A stretch of DNA of 64,000 bases. Origin: Duganella sp. Root336D2 (GTDB taxonomy: Bacteria; Pseudomonadota; Gammaproteobacteria; Burkholderiales; Burkholderiaceae_D). Location: NCBI RefSeq assembly GCF_001425005.1, contig NZ_LMDB01000038.1, positions 314,722 to 378,721 of the forward strand, written 5' to 3'. The notes beneath the pieces were generated by a model that was not told the DNA's origin, did not search any database, and worked only from the letters and a program-made list of their open reading frames with translations. The position numbers and the translations under genes were made by a program. This document shows, one piece after another, positions 25,009 through 34,026 of the stretch (its first letter is position 1; every line of letters starts with the position of its first letter).

Positions 25009-26304
25009 CTACAGATAGCGCGACAGCATTGCGCCATCCAGCCCTGCATCGAGCTGGATGTGCACGATGTGGCCGCTGCCTGGGGCAACCGTGATCTCGC
25101 CGCCATCGTTCGCCAGCATGCGGGCGATGGTGATATCGCGGTTGCCGCCCGGGTGCATGACTTCAATGCGGTCGCCCACCGCGAAATGGTTCTTCACATC
25201 GACGCGCGCCCAGCCGCCGTCGATTTCCAGTACATCCCCTACATACTGGCTACGGTCGGTTTCCGAGGCGCCGCGCATGTAGTTCTGGTGTTCTTGCGTA
25301 TGGTGGCGCTGGTAGAAACCGTCCGTGTAGCCGCGGTTGGCCAGGCCCTGGAGCTGGCCGAGCAGGCTTTCGTCGAAGGGGAGGCCGGCTACCGCATCGT
25401 CAATCGCCTTGCGGTACACCTGTGCCGTGCGCGCTGCGTAGTAGGCGGATTTGGTGCGGCCTTCCACTTTCAGCGAGGTGATGCCGATCTTCACAAGGCG
25501 TTCCACGTGCTCCACTGCGCGCAGGTCTTTCGAGTTCATGATGTACGTGCCGTGTTCGTCTTCGAAGATCGGCATCAGCTGGTCGGGGCGTCCGGCTTCT
25601 TCCAGCAAATAAGTCTGGTTGGACAGCGGGTGGCGCGGCTGCTGGTGCAGCACCGAAATGTCGCCGGTGGCGTCCTGGCAGCCTTCGCCCACCTTGTAGT
25701 CCCAGCGGCAGGCATTGGTGCAGCTGCCCTGGTTGGCGTCGCGGTGATTGAAATAGCCGGATAGCAGGCAGCGGCCGGAATATGCCATGCACAGCGCGCC
25801 GTGTACGAACACTTCCAGTTCCATGTCCGGGCAACGCTGGCGGATTTCCTCGATCTCGTCGAGCGACAGTTCGCGCGACAGGATCACGCGGGTCAGGCCC
25901 ATGCGCTGCCAGAATTTCACGTCGGCCCAGTTGACGGCGTTGGCCTGCACCGAGAGGTGGATCGGCATGTCGGGCCACTCTTCGCGCACCATCATGATCA
26001 AGCCCGGATCGGCCATGATCAGCGCGTCGGGCTGCATGGCAATCACGGGCGCCATATCGCGCAGGTAGGTCTTGAGCTTTGCGTTGTGGGCGAAGATATT
26101 ACTGGCGACGAAGAACTGCTTGCCGCGTGCGTGGGCGCCGTCGATGCCTTCCTGCAGCGCCTGCAGGGTGGAGAAGTCGTTGTTCCGCACGCGCAGGCTG
26201 TAGCGCGGCTGGCCGGCGTAGACGGCATCGGCGCCGTAGTCGAGGGCGGCGTTCATCTTGGCCAGGGAGCCGGCGGGCAGGAGGAGTTCGGGGGCGGTCA
26301 GCAT
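25009..26304 (-). CDS. trhP: TrhP (YegQ) peptidase-U32-type tRNA hydroxylation protein
   Basis: 431 residues from the ATG at 26304; a TTG three codons upstream is rejected. It carries the U32 signature (ELEVFVHGALCMAYSGRCLLSGYF) and clustered cysteines in RDANQGSCTNACRWDY, expected to bind an iron-sulfur cluster. E. coli TrhP (453 residues) makes 5-hydroxyuridine at the wobble base U34 of tRNAs together with prephenate-derived material. The length and motifs fit TrhP more than the UbiU/UbiV or RlhA branches of U32. It stands alone between the M13 gene and the ParA gene. Confidence 0.88.
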   Translation of the reverse strand: MLTAPELLLPAGSLAKMNAALDYGADAVYAGQPRYSLRVRNNDFSTLQALQEGIDGAHARGKQFFVASNIFAHNAKLKTYLRDMAPVIAMQPDALIMADPGLIMMVREEWPDMPIHLSVQANAVNWADVKFWQRMGLTRVILSRELSLDEIEEIRQRCPDMELEVFVHGALCMAYSGRCLLSGYFNHRDANQGSCTNACRWDYKVGEGCQDATGDISVLHQQPRHPLSNQTYLLEEAGRPDQLMPIFEDEHGTYIMNSKDLRAVEHVERLVKIGITSLKVEGRTKSAYYAARTAQVYRKAIDDAVAGLPFDESLLGQLQGLANRGYTDGFYQRHHTQEHQNYMRGASETDRSQYVGDVLEIDGGWARVDVKNHFAVGDRIEVMHPGGNRDITIARMLANDGGEITVAPGSGHIVHIQLDAGLDGAMLSRYL

Positions 26305-26373
26305 GGCAGGCAAAATCCGCCAGCATAGCCATGCCGCCGCGGCCCGGCCATGACCTGGATCAAGCCTGGCGTA

Positions 26374-27144
26374 TTACGCCGGCTGCAGCTCGCCGTACAG
26401 GGCGAGGAATTCCTGGCTTAGCTTGTGGCTGCGGTCAAGGTGGATCATCGGCAGGTTGCGCTCGTGCGATTCGCGGATGCGGATCGAGCTGGAGAGCTTG
26501 TTCTCGAATACCGGCAAGCCTTCTTCCTTGAGCTGGTCGACCATGCGCTGCGGCAGCAGGGCGCGTGGCTGGAACTGGTTGACCACGATGCCTTCAATCT
26601 GCAGGTTCGGATTGTGGTCGGCCTTGATTTCTTTGACGTTGTTGACCAGGGTGTAGAGCGCCTGCCGCGAGAAGTCGTCGCAGTCAAAGGGGATCAGGCA
26701 GCTATCGGCCGCGATCAGGGCCGACTGGGTGAAGAAATTGTAGGCCGGCGGCGTATCGACGTAGATTTCGTCGTATTCCTTTTCCAGCTCGTTCAGCGTA
26801 TCGCGCAGCTTGTAGATCTTGTGGCGCGACTCCAGCTTCGATTGCAGGTCGCCCAGTTCGGGATGGGCCAGCATGATGGACAGGTTGTCGAACGGCGTAG
26901 CGTGCACGTATTCGCCGGCCGGCTTGGCAAACATGCTGAAACTGAGCATTTGCTCGAAGTAGGCGCCAAGCGTAGGCGCCAGTGCTGCGGTCGCCGCACC
27001 GAGCAGGTAACGGCTGCTATTGCACTGCGGGTCGATATCGATCAATAGCGTGCGTTTGCCATGGTGCGCCGCAATGGCCGCCAGGTTTACCGCAATGGTC
27101 GATTTACCGACGCCGCCCTTCTGGTTGAAGATTACGCGTTTCAT
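26374..27144 (-). CDS. Orphan ParA family ATPase
   Basis: 256 residues. A deviant Walker A, QKGGVGKST at residues 8-16, Walker A' (LLIDIDPQCNSSRYL) and Walker B (YDEIYVDTPPAYNF) are all present. No parB or centromere-like repeats are close, so it is not a normal chromosome-partition pair; orphan ParA proteins position cellular cargo such as chemoreceptor arrays or carboxysome-like complexes. The C-terminus (SSSIRIRESHERNLPMIHL) is typical of this branch. Expression is likely monocistronic. Confidence 0.88.
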   Translation of the reverse strand: MKRVIFNQKGGVGKSTIAVNLAAIAAHHGKRTLLIDIDPQCNSSRYLLGAATAALAPTLGAYFEQMLSFSMFAKPAGEYVHATPFDNLSIMLAHPELGDLQSKLESRHKIYKLRDTLNELEKEYDEIYVDTPPAYNFFTQSALIAADSCLIPFDCDDFSRQALYTLVNNVKEIKADHNPNLQIEGIVVNQFQPRALLPQRMVDQLKEEGLPVFENKLSSSIRIRESHERNLPMIHLDRSHKLSQEFLALYGELQPA

Positions 27145-27212
27145 TTGCTGGCCCCCGTTGTGGCTTGGATGACAACGATTCTAGCATGATGCGGCGCAGC
27201 AAAAGCAAGCGT

Positions 27213-27689
27213 TTATGCCTTCTGGCAGGAATTCGACTCCATGATGCCGCGCAGGTAGCCGCGACGCACTTTGCCCGCCAGGATTGCGCTTTGAGCTTTC
27301 CGCGATTGGCGCTCCGCGCCGCTTAGCTTGCGCAGCCAGCCGCGGAATGGAATTGCGCCTTCCACCGTGCGTGCCAGGGCGCCGGTTGCGGCATCGCCCA
27401 GTGCTTCCTTCGAAGCGTCCATATGGCTCTGCTTTTCTTCAGGAACGTCGAAGTCCGGCCCAAGCTCTTCGTCCAGGTCCGCAACTTGCGCCAGCAAGGC
27501 CGGGCAGCTCCGGTCGGAGGGGGTTTTGTATGGATTGCCGATGGCGTCGCGCAGGACGTCGGGGATTTCAACTTTGGCGATATTCAGGTCGCGCAGCGGC
27601 GTGACGCCAATTTCCTGGATGCGGTTTTGCTCCTTGGTGGCGCACGCGCTCAGGGCCAGCGCGGCAATGGCCAGTATCAGTCGTTGCAT
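27213..27689 (-). CDS. Hypothetical lipoprotein
   Basis: 158 residues with a lipobox at LSAC (Cys16 in MQRLILAIAALALSACATKE). The mature protein contains DLNIAKVEIPDVLRDAIGNPYKTP, a Cys-Pro pair (CPALLAQVADLDEELGPDFDVPE) and a short Gly/Ala hydrophobic segment (LGDAATGALARTVEGAIPFRGWLRKLSGAE) before a basic C-terminus. This layout is common in proteobacterial hypothetical proteins of unknown role. No operon partner is evident. Confidence 0.7.
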   Translation of the reverse strand: MQRLILAIAALALSACATKEQNRIQEIGVTPLRDLNIAKVEIPDVLRDAIGNPYKTPSDRSCPALLAQVADLDEELGPDFDVPEEKQSHMDASKEALGDAATGALARTVEGAIPFRGWLRKLSGAERQSRKAQSAILAGKVRRGYLRGIMESNSCQKA

Positions 27690-27722
27690 GTCTTCTGGGG
27701 TTAAAAAAAATGCAAGTATAAA

Positions 27723-28424
27723 CTAAGTCGGGGACATTCGATCCAGCACCGCCTTGCGATAGCGGCGGCTCATGCGCAGGCGCTGGCCGCCATCCAGCAC
27801 GACTTCATACTCGCCGTCTTCATGCAGCTCCAGGGTCCTTACCCGTTCCAGGTTGACGATGGCGGAGCGGTGAATGCGCTGGAAGCCGTGCGGCGCCAGT
27901 TCGCCTTCGAGATCGGACAGGCTGCGGCGCAGCATATGGGCGCGGCCGGCCGCATGCAAAGTGGCGTAATAGTCGCTGGCCTCGACCCAGTCGATGTCGG
28001 TAAATTTCACCACCTCCAGCGCGTTGCCGTTCCTGACGATGAAGCGGCGCGTTTCGCCCGGCGCACGCAGGCGTTCTTTCACGCGCTCCAGCACGCGTTC
28101 GAAGCGCTGGTCGTCGAAGGGCTTGAGCAGGTAGTCAAGCGCGCCGACTTCAAAGGCGCGCAGTGCGAACTGGTGGTGGGCCGTAACGAAGACGATGGCA
28201 AAAGGCGGGGCGGTGCCCAGGCGCTCCAGCAGGTCAAAGCCGTCGCATTCGGGCATCTCCACGTCGAGGAAGAGCAGGTCGGGCCGGGCCGCAGGTAATG
28301 CCGCCAGCGCTTCTTCCGCCGAGCCGCATTGGCCGACCAGCGCGATGGCCGGGTCGCGCGCCAGCAGCAGGGCGACGTTGCTGCGTGCCAGTGGCTCGTC
28401 GTCGACGATCAATGCCCGCAGCAT
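27723..28424 (-). CDS. LytTR-family response regulator
   Basis: 233 residues: receiver domain (phospho-acceptor Asp54 in LLFLDVEMPECDGF, acidic pair Asp8-Asp9) and a C-terminal LytTR DNA-binding domain (RFIVRNGNALEVVKFTDIDWVEASDYYATLH to LRMSRRYRKAVLDRM). LytTR regulators bind direct repeats upstream of targets, often for exopolysaccharide, competence or autolysis genes. It is translated in overlap with the kinase gene upstream (TAATG), so the two form a two-component system. Confidence 0.93.
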   Translation of the reverse strand: MLRALIVDDEPLARSNVALLLARDPAIALVGQCGSAEEALAALPAARPDLLFLDVEMPECDGFDLLERLGTAPPFAIVFVTAHHQFALRAFEVGALDYLLKPFDDQRFERVLERVKERLRAPGETRRFIVRNGNALEVVKFTDIDWVEASDYYATLHAAGRAHMLRRSLSDLEGELAPHGFQRIHRSAIVNLERVRTLELHEDGEYEVVLDGGQRLRMSRRYRKAVLDRMSPT

Positions 28425-29458
28425 TATTGCCCCCGGTAGGGTAAGGTGAGGGTGGCCAGCACCCCTTGCCCGGAGTCGCGCAGTTGCAGCGATTGCTGCC
28501 CGCCGTACAGCGCTTGCAGGCGCTGGCGCGTGTTGGACAGTCCGACGCCGTCGCGCAGCGGCGCCGCCAGCCCCGGACCGTCGTTGGCGACGGATAGCGT
28601 CAGCACCTCGCCTGCGCGGGCAGCCGTGACGCGCAGTGTTCCGCCTTTGGCGCGTTTGGCGATGCCATGCTTGATGGCGTTTTCCACCAGCGGCTGCAGG
28701 ACAAGGTCGGGCACCTGAGCGCCCGAGATTGCGGCCGGAATGTCGAGCTGCCAGTGCAGGCGCTCGCCGAAGCGCACCTGCTGGACTTCGAGATACTTGC
28801 GCAGGAAATCGGCTTCGCTTTCCAGTGCTACCAGTTGGCGCTCGGAACGATCCGTCACCCGGCGCAGCAGGTCGCCCAGGGCAGCAATGGTGGCAATCGC
28901 CTCGTTATCCTTCTTCTCGCGGATCAGGCCTGTAACCGCGTTGAGCGCATTGAAAATGAAATGTGGCTCGAGCTGCAGCCGCAGTGCGGCCAGCTGCGCC
29001 TGCGCCAGCAGCTCGCGCTGCTGCGACAAGCGCTTGCGGGTGGCGAAAGTGACGCTGAGCGCCGTAACCGCGCCATACAGGATCACTTCGCCCACCAGGT
29101 TGCCGATGAACTTCGATTTCCAGAGTGGCAAAAACGGATCGGGGCCCTTGGGGTAGGCGAAAGGATTGAACGCATGTTCCAGCGTGGCGGCCCAGCAGGT
29201 CCACGCCGCTCCGATTGCCAGGCAGGCGCAGATATGCACGGCCCAATTGCGCATGGCGCGCGAAGGCAGGGGAAAGTGCCGCAGCAGTGCAAGCGCCAGC
29301 GGGGTGGCCGCCGCCCATGCGCCCCACGATGCAACGATCACGAAGAACAGCGTCCACCAGTCGTGCTGCATGCCCATGGCGCGCATGGACACCACGGTCT
29401 GGGTCGCATCGAACAGGGCCAGTGCCAGCCAGGCGATGAAGGGAGCAATTGCGGTCAT
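28424..29458 (-). CDS. LytS/AlgZ-type sensor histidine kinase
   Basis: 344 residues from the ATG at 29458; an ATG at 29470 is equally possible and the frame to 29722 is not. Four hydrophobic segments (about 5-25, 36-58, 73-93, 118-138) precede the His_kinase domain with His166 in LRLQLEPHFIFNALNAVTG and an ATPase with N-box LVENAIKHGI and G-box GVGLSNTRQRL. No periplasmic sensor domain is evident, so it senses within the membrane. It partners the LytTR regulator directly downstream. Confidence 0.92.
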   Translation of the reverse strand: MTAIAPFIAWLALALFDATQTVVSMRAMGMQHDWWTLFFVIVASWGAWAAATPLALALLRHFPLPSRAMRNWAVHICACLAIGAAWTCWAATLEHAFNPFAYPKGPDPFLPLWKSKFIGNLVGEVILYGAVTALSVTFATRKRLSQQRELLAQAQLAALRLQLEPHFIFNALNAVTGLIREKKDNEAIATIAALGDLLRRVTDRSERQLVALESEADFLRKYLEVQQVRFGERLHWQLDIPAAISGAQVPDLVLQPLVENAIKHGIAKRAKGGTLRVTAARAGEVLTLSVANDGPGLAAPLRDGVGLSNTRQRLQALYGGQQSLQLRDSGQGVLATLTLPYRGQ

Positions 29459-29596
29459 GGCCGCAATCATATGGGATATCAAGGCAGCGGGACACCGGTT
29501 TGCAGCGAAACCACAGCAGGCTGCAGCGAACAGCATCGCGCTGCGCACAAGGGCGATGGGAGACTGCAAGCCTTGACAATCCACTGAGGCGAGACC

Positions 29597-30487
29597 ATGA
29601 AAAGACGAGACCTTTTCCGTATTTCCACCGCAATGGGCCTGGGTGCCGCGCTGCCGGCGCTGGCGCATGCCAAAGCGCAGCAGGCCGCTGCGCCGGCAGC
29701 GCCATTGGCGCCACCGGCGCAAGGCTCCATCCCGGTTGCTTTCCTGCTGTCGGACAATGCGGTGATGATCGACTTTGGCGGCCCTTGGGAAGTGTTCTGC
29801 AACGTCAGCGTGCCGGGACGGGAGGGGACGCTGTTCCAGCTATACACGGTTGGCGCGACGGAGGCGCCGATCACTACCTATGGCGGCATGAAGATCGTGC
29901 CGAACTTCTCCATTGCCAACGCGCCGGCGCCAAGGGTGATCGTGGTTCCTGCGCAAACCGTGAGCGACCCGGCCGTGCTGGAGTGGCTGCGCCAGGCGTC
30001 GCGCACGGCGGACCTGACAATGTCGGTCTGCACCGGCGCGTTCATCCTGGCCCATGCGGGGCTATTGGACGGAAAGTCGGCAGTCACCCATCACGCCGCC
30101 TTCAAGGATTTCGCCATGAAGTTCCCGCGCGTTGCGCTCAAGCGCGGTGCACGGTTTGTCGAAGAAGGCAATATCGCTACCGCGGGCGGCCTCTCGTCCG
30201 GCATCGACCTGGCCTTGCGTGTGGTGGAGCGCTACTTTGGCCGCACCGTGGCGCGCAACACGGCCAATACCATGGAATACCAGGGGCAGGGCTGGCTGGA
30301 CCCGTTCTCCAACAGCGCCTATGCCAAGGCACGCCGCTCGACCGGTCAGCATCCACTGTGCCCGGTTTGCGAAATGGATGTCGACAAGGCGAGCTCGTTC
30401 TCCACCACCTACCGCAAGCGCACGTATTACTTCTGCATGCAGGAGCACAGGAAGCTGTTCGAGGCGCATCCATCCAGCTTTATCTGA
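29597..30487 (+). CDS. Exported DJ-1/PfpI-type protein fused to a YHS domain
   Basis: 296 residues. N-terminus MKRRDLFRISTAMGLGAALPALAHA is a twin-arginine-like signal. The DJ-1/PfpI domain has IPVAFLLSDNAVMIDFGGPWEVFC and the nucleophile elbow MSVCTGAFILAHAGLLDGK with Cys, followed by HH. The last ~45 residues form a YHS domain (CPVCEMDVDKASSF... TYYFCMQEHRKLFEAHP), normally a metal-binding module of copper or other transport proteins. The fusion suggests a periplasmic enzyme with a metal-linked partner, function unknown. GAGGCGAG precedes the ATG. It is divergent from the kinase. Confidence 0.8.
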   Translation: MKRRDLFRISTAMGLGAALPALAHAKAQQAAAPAAPLAPPAQGSIPVAFLLSDNAVMIDFGGPWEVFCNVSVPGREGTLFQLYTVGATEAPITTYGGMKIVPNFSIANAPAPRVIVVPAQTVSDPAVLEWLRQASRTADLTMSVCTGAFILAHAGLLDGKSAVTHHAAFKDFAMKFPRVALKRGARFVEEGNIATAGGLSSGIDLALRVVERYFGRTVARNTANTMEYQGQGWLDPFSNSAYAKARRSTGQHPLCPVCEMDVDKASSFSTTYRKRTYYFCMQEHRKLFEAHPSSFI

Positions 30488-31222
30488 TCACAGGGCCGCC
30501 ACGTCGATGATGGCCTGCGCAAAGTCGCGCGGCGCTTCCTGTGGCAGGTTGTGGCCGATGCCGCCGCTCAGCGTGCGGTGCTGGTACTTGCCGGTAAATT
30601 TTTTCGCATAGGCAGCCGGCGGCGCGTGCGGTGCACCGTTGGCATCACCTTCCATCGTGATCGATGGCACGGTGATTGCAGGGCCGGTTGCCAGCCTGGC
30701 TTCCAGTGCATCGTATTTGCGTTCGCCATCGGCCAGGCCGAGGCGCCAGCGATAGTTGTGGACCACGATCTCAACGTGGTCCGGATTGTCGAATGCCGCC
30801 GCGCTGCGCGCAAAGGTGGCGTCGTCGAAGGCCCACCTGGGCGAGGCGGTTTTCCAGATCAGGCGGTTGAAGTCATTGCGGTTTGCCTCATAACCCAGCT
30901 TGCCGCGCTCCGTTGCGAAGTAGTACTGGTACCACCATTCGTACTCGGCCTGCGGCGGCAGCGGCTTCCTGTTGCCGGCCGGCGTACCGATCAGGTAGCC
31001 GCTGACCGACACCAGGCCTTTGCAGCGTTCCGGGAACAGGGCGGCGATGATGCAGGCGGTGCGCGCGCCCCAGTCGAAGGCGCCGAAGACCGCGCTCTCG
31101 ATCTTCAGTGCATCCATCATGCCGATGATGTCGAGCGCGACGGCCGTCTGCTGCGCGTTGCGCAAGGCGTCTTTGGACAGGAAGCGCGTGGTACCGCAGG
31201 CCGCGGCGTTCTTGTAAGGGGC
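30488..31222 (-). pseudogene. 5'-truncated epoxide hydrolase (alpha/beta hydrolase)
   Basis: A reading frame of about 244 codons starts immediately after a TAG at 31223-31225 with no proper start codon; its first codons (P-Y-K-N-A-A-A-C-G-T-T-R-F-L) match the middle of an epoxide hydrolase. The nucleophile Asp is kept in GAFDWGARTAC, and a terminal catalytic His in GIGHNLPQEAP. The N-terminal ~90 residues with the HGWP oxyanion motif are missing upstream, where 75 AT-rich bases separate it from MYG1. I infer a deleted, probably inactive gene. Confidence 0.65.
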
Positions 31223-31297
31223 CTAGTATAGAAACGAAACGTATCTGGATTGTGTCAGGGTATATCATGCAGGTAGTTTCATAGAACTGGATTTGGC

Positions 31298-32245
31298 ATG
31301 CTCATAGTGACTCACAGCGGCAAGTTCCACGCAGACGATGCGTGGGCGGTGGCTGTCCTCAACGTTTTGTATCCCGGCGCCGAGATCATCCGCACGCGCG
31401 ACCAGGCCATCATCGACACGGCCGACTTTGCGGTGGATGTGGGCGGTGTCTGGGACCCGGCCACCGGCCGCTTCGACCACCATCAAAAAGGTTTCGACGT
31501 GGCGCGGCAGTCAGGCGTGCCTTACGCCAGCGCTGGGCTGGTGTGGCGCGAATACGGCGCGCGCTGCGTGGCTGCCCTGGCCCTGGCGCACACCGGACAG
31601 CAGCTGGCCGAAGGGCCGGCGCGCGAAATCGCTTACGGCATTGATGCCGATGTGGTGCAGTACCTCGACCTGTCGGACGTTGGCGCTGCGAAAAGCGCGC
31701 CCGGCGGCTATGGCCTGTCGGCGGTGGTTTCCGGCTACAACACCAACTGGCTCGATGAGCAAAGGCTGGGTTATGGCGAAGAGACGGAGGGGTTCCGGCT
31801 GTCGCAATTCCGCCGTGCGATGGCCTTGCTGACCGATGTCATGGCCAATGCCGTCAGGTACCGCGTTGCCGCCTTGCTGGCCCTGGAGCAGGTGCGCCAG
31901 GGCGAAGTGCTGGAAGGCGGCAAGGTCCTGTTCCTGAAGAATGGCGCGCTGCCTTGGAGCCAGGTGGTACGCAAGGAAATGCCGAAGGTGCTGTTCGTGA
32001 TCAGCTACAGCATCGCCGAACAGCGCCACATGCTGCATACCGTTCCGGTGAGTACCGAGAGTTTCGATGCGCGCGCCGACTTGCCGCAGGCCTGGGCCGG
32101 ACTGCGCGACGCCGAACTGGCGGCTGTCACCGGCGTGCCTGACGCCGGCTTTTGCCACAACGGCAGGTTTATCGCTTCCGCCAGGTCTTACGAGGGAATC
32201 CGGGCCATGGCTTCCCTCGCCCTGAAGGCCGTCGCTCCCGCTTAA
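31298..32245 (+). CDS. MYG1 family metal-dependent hydrolase
   Basis: 315 residues. It begins MLIVTHSGKFHADDAWAVAVL, with the family HSGxFHADD metal site, then DVGGVWDPATGRFDHHQKGF and a D-A-D-V (YGIDADVVQYLDL) motif; this is the DHH-like fold of MYG1. Eukaryotic MYG1 is a 3'-5' exoribonuclease; bacterial members are uncharacterised and usually stand alone. The last four bases overlap the convergent subtilase gene. The start has only a weak ribosome site. Confidence 0.93.
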   Translation: MLIVTHSGKFHADDAWAVAVLNVLYPGAEIIRTRDQAIIDTADFAVDVGGVWDPATGRFDHHQKGFDVARQSGVPYASAGLVWREYGARCVAALALAHTGQQLAEGPAREIAYGIDADVVQYLDLSDVGAAKSAPGGYGLSAVVSGYNTNWLDEQRLGYGEETEGFRLSQFRRAMALLTDVMANAVRYRVAALLALEQVRQGEVLEGGKVLFLKNGALPWSQVVRKEMPKVLFVISYSIAEQRHMLHTVPVSTESFDARADLPQAWAGLRDAELAAVTGVPDAGFCHNGRFIASARSYEGIRAMASLALKAVAPA

Positions 32246-33807
32246 TTATTGCAGCCCATGGTGCGGATGCGGTCGTAGGCAGTCTTGGCTTGCACCAGCC
32301 CGTAGCCGTAGTATGGATCGCGGCCGGCCGCGCCCAGGTCAAGCGCAGTCTTGTCCAGCGTGCTGCGGATCTGGGCCGCGCTGCATTTCGGGAAGTAGCT
32401 CCACACCAGTGCAGCGACTGCCGATACGTGCGGTGTCGCCATCGAGGTGCCGTCAAACAGCGCATAGCTGGTTGCGTTCACTTGCAGGACCGCGGGCTGT
32501 CCCGCCTGTTGCAACAGGGAGGCGCCCAAGGTATCCGATACGCCGACTGAAGGGATGCTGGTCGCCGTTCCGCCCAGCGTGCCATTCAGCTCGCCGGCCA
32601 CATTGTTGTATACCACCGCACCAATGCCGCCGCTGGCCTGGCAGTTGGTGACCTTGGCTGCGAAGGAGACCGAGCCGCGCTGGATCAGGCAGATCTTGCC
32701 CGCCATGGCGCCATCGACAGCAGTACCAAGCCCAAAGTTGGCGAGGACGCCCGATGCGGTGCCGGGCGGGGTGCCGTCCATCGGCAGCGGCGTGTAAATG
32801 ACGTCGCTCACCTGCAGGGTCGCGGTGCGGCCGCTGCCCATCGGGACTGTCGACAGCACGCTGACACCGGGCGCCGACAACTCGACTTTTGGCGTGAACT
32901 GGGAGAAGCTGGCGACCTGCCTGTTTTCGTCCAGCGCGCCGATCGACATCACGCTGCTATAGCCGGCGGGATAGGATTGGGTATTGTTGCCGTCGTTGCC
33001 GGCGGCGGCAATCGACAGCACGCCGCGCTTGGCCAGGCCGGCGAAGGCGCGTTCCTCCGCGATGCTCGACTCTTCGCCGCCAAGTGACATGCTGATCACA
33101 TTGGCGCCCGCTGCGCCGCACTTGTTGGCGGCCCCGATCAGGGTCGAAGTGTAGGTCCATTCGTCGGCGCTGAAAACTTTGACGATGTGGATGTTCAACT
33201 GGCGCCCCGGATTGACGCCGACCACGCCGACGCCGGCATTGTTGATGGCGGCAATGGTGCCGGCTACGTGGGTGCCGTGGTGCAGTTCATCGGTGAACCA
33301 GTTGCCGGTGCCGGGATTGCTGTTGCCGCTGAGCCGGTTGCCGTTCAGGTCTTCATGCGCCAGGTCGATGCCGGAGTCGATGATGCACACCGTGCGGTTG
33401 CTGGCATAGGTGTCGGGCAACTGGTCGGCCTGGACCATGCCGATGCCATAAGGCACCAGCTGGCCCGGCAAATAGGGACTCCCGGTCGATGGCATGCTGG
33501 CGCTGAAGGGGCGGCGTTTCTTGTCCTCTTCCACGAATTCGATCTGTGCATTCTTGCGCAGCGTGGCCAGTTCGCTGCCGGGGACTTCGGCCGCTGTGGC
33601 GTTGATTTCCGCCAGGTCCTGTACCACCTTGCCGCGCGCTGACGCGATAGCTGCTTTGCCGTTGGCCGCGCCGCCGGCCTTGAAGCCGACAATGACGCGT
33701 ATGTCGCCGGCTGCGGCGCTGGCGACAGGGAACTGGGCGCTGAGGGCTGCCGCCAGCACGCTCATGGCGAGTTTGGCGCGCGGATTTCTGCTCTGTTTTT
33801 TGAACAT
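32242..33807 (-). CDS. Secreted S8 serine peptidase (subtilase) with I9 propeptide and PA insert
   Basis: 521 residues: Sec signal (ending SAAAG), propeptide I9-like region (IRVIVGFKAGGAANGK... to about residue 95), then the catalytic triad Asp (VCIIDSGIDLAHEDLNG), His (HHGTHVAGTIAAI) and Ser (FDGTSMATPHVSAVAALV). A PA-like domain is inserted before the Ser (KICLIQRGSVSFAAKVTNCQ). The presence of a full triad and export signal indicates an active extracellular protease. It overlaps MYG1 tail to tail by four bases. Confidence 0.94.
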   Translation of the reverse strand: MFKKQSRNPRAKLAMSVLAAALSAQFPVASAAAGDIRVIVGFKAGGAANGKAAIASARGKVVQDLAEINATAAEVPGSELATLRKNAQIEFVEEDKKRRPFSASMPSTGSPYLPGQLVPYGIGMVQADQLPDTYASNRTVCIIDSGIDLAHEDLNGNRLSGNSNPGTGNWFTDELHHGTHVAGTIAAINNAGVGVVGVNPGRQLNIHIVKVFSADEWTYTSTLIGAANKCGAAGANVISMSLGGEESSIAEERAFAGLAKRGVLSIAAAGNDGNNTQSYPAGYSSVMSIGALDENRQVASFSQFTPKVELSAPGVSVLSTVPMGSGRTATLQVSDVIYTPLPMDGTPPGTASGVLANFGLGTAVDGAMAGKICLIQRGSVSFAAKVTNCQASGGIGAVVYNNVAGELNGTLGGTATSIPSVGVSDTLGASLLQQAGQPAVLQVNATSYALFDGTSMATPHVSAVAALVWSYFPKCSAAQIRSTLDKTALDLGAAGRDPYYGYGLVQAKTAYDRIRTMGCNN

Positions 33808-33981
33808 GATGAGTCCTGGGATCGAATGTGGAATGAATGGCCTTGGACAACAGAAGAAGACAGCCGCGGGTAGCGGCTATCAAATTGATGCTAGGTGGCT
33901 TCAACCCTGAGGTCAACCGCAACATTGGCTTTCCCCGCAAAATTGACCAGGAAACTACACAAATTCCATATGGAAATAGGC

Positions 33982-34010
33982 AAAAAAAACGCCACCCGAA
34001 GGTGGCGTTC
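33982..34010 (-). terminator. Rho-independent terminator of aceA
   Basis: On the minus strand GAACGCCACC-ttcg-GGTGGCGTTTTTTTT forms a strong stem with a U8 tract, 17 bases beyond the aceA stop. Confidence 0.93.
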
Positions 34011-34026
34011 TGCCCCAGGAGGAAGC

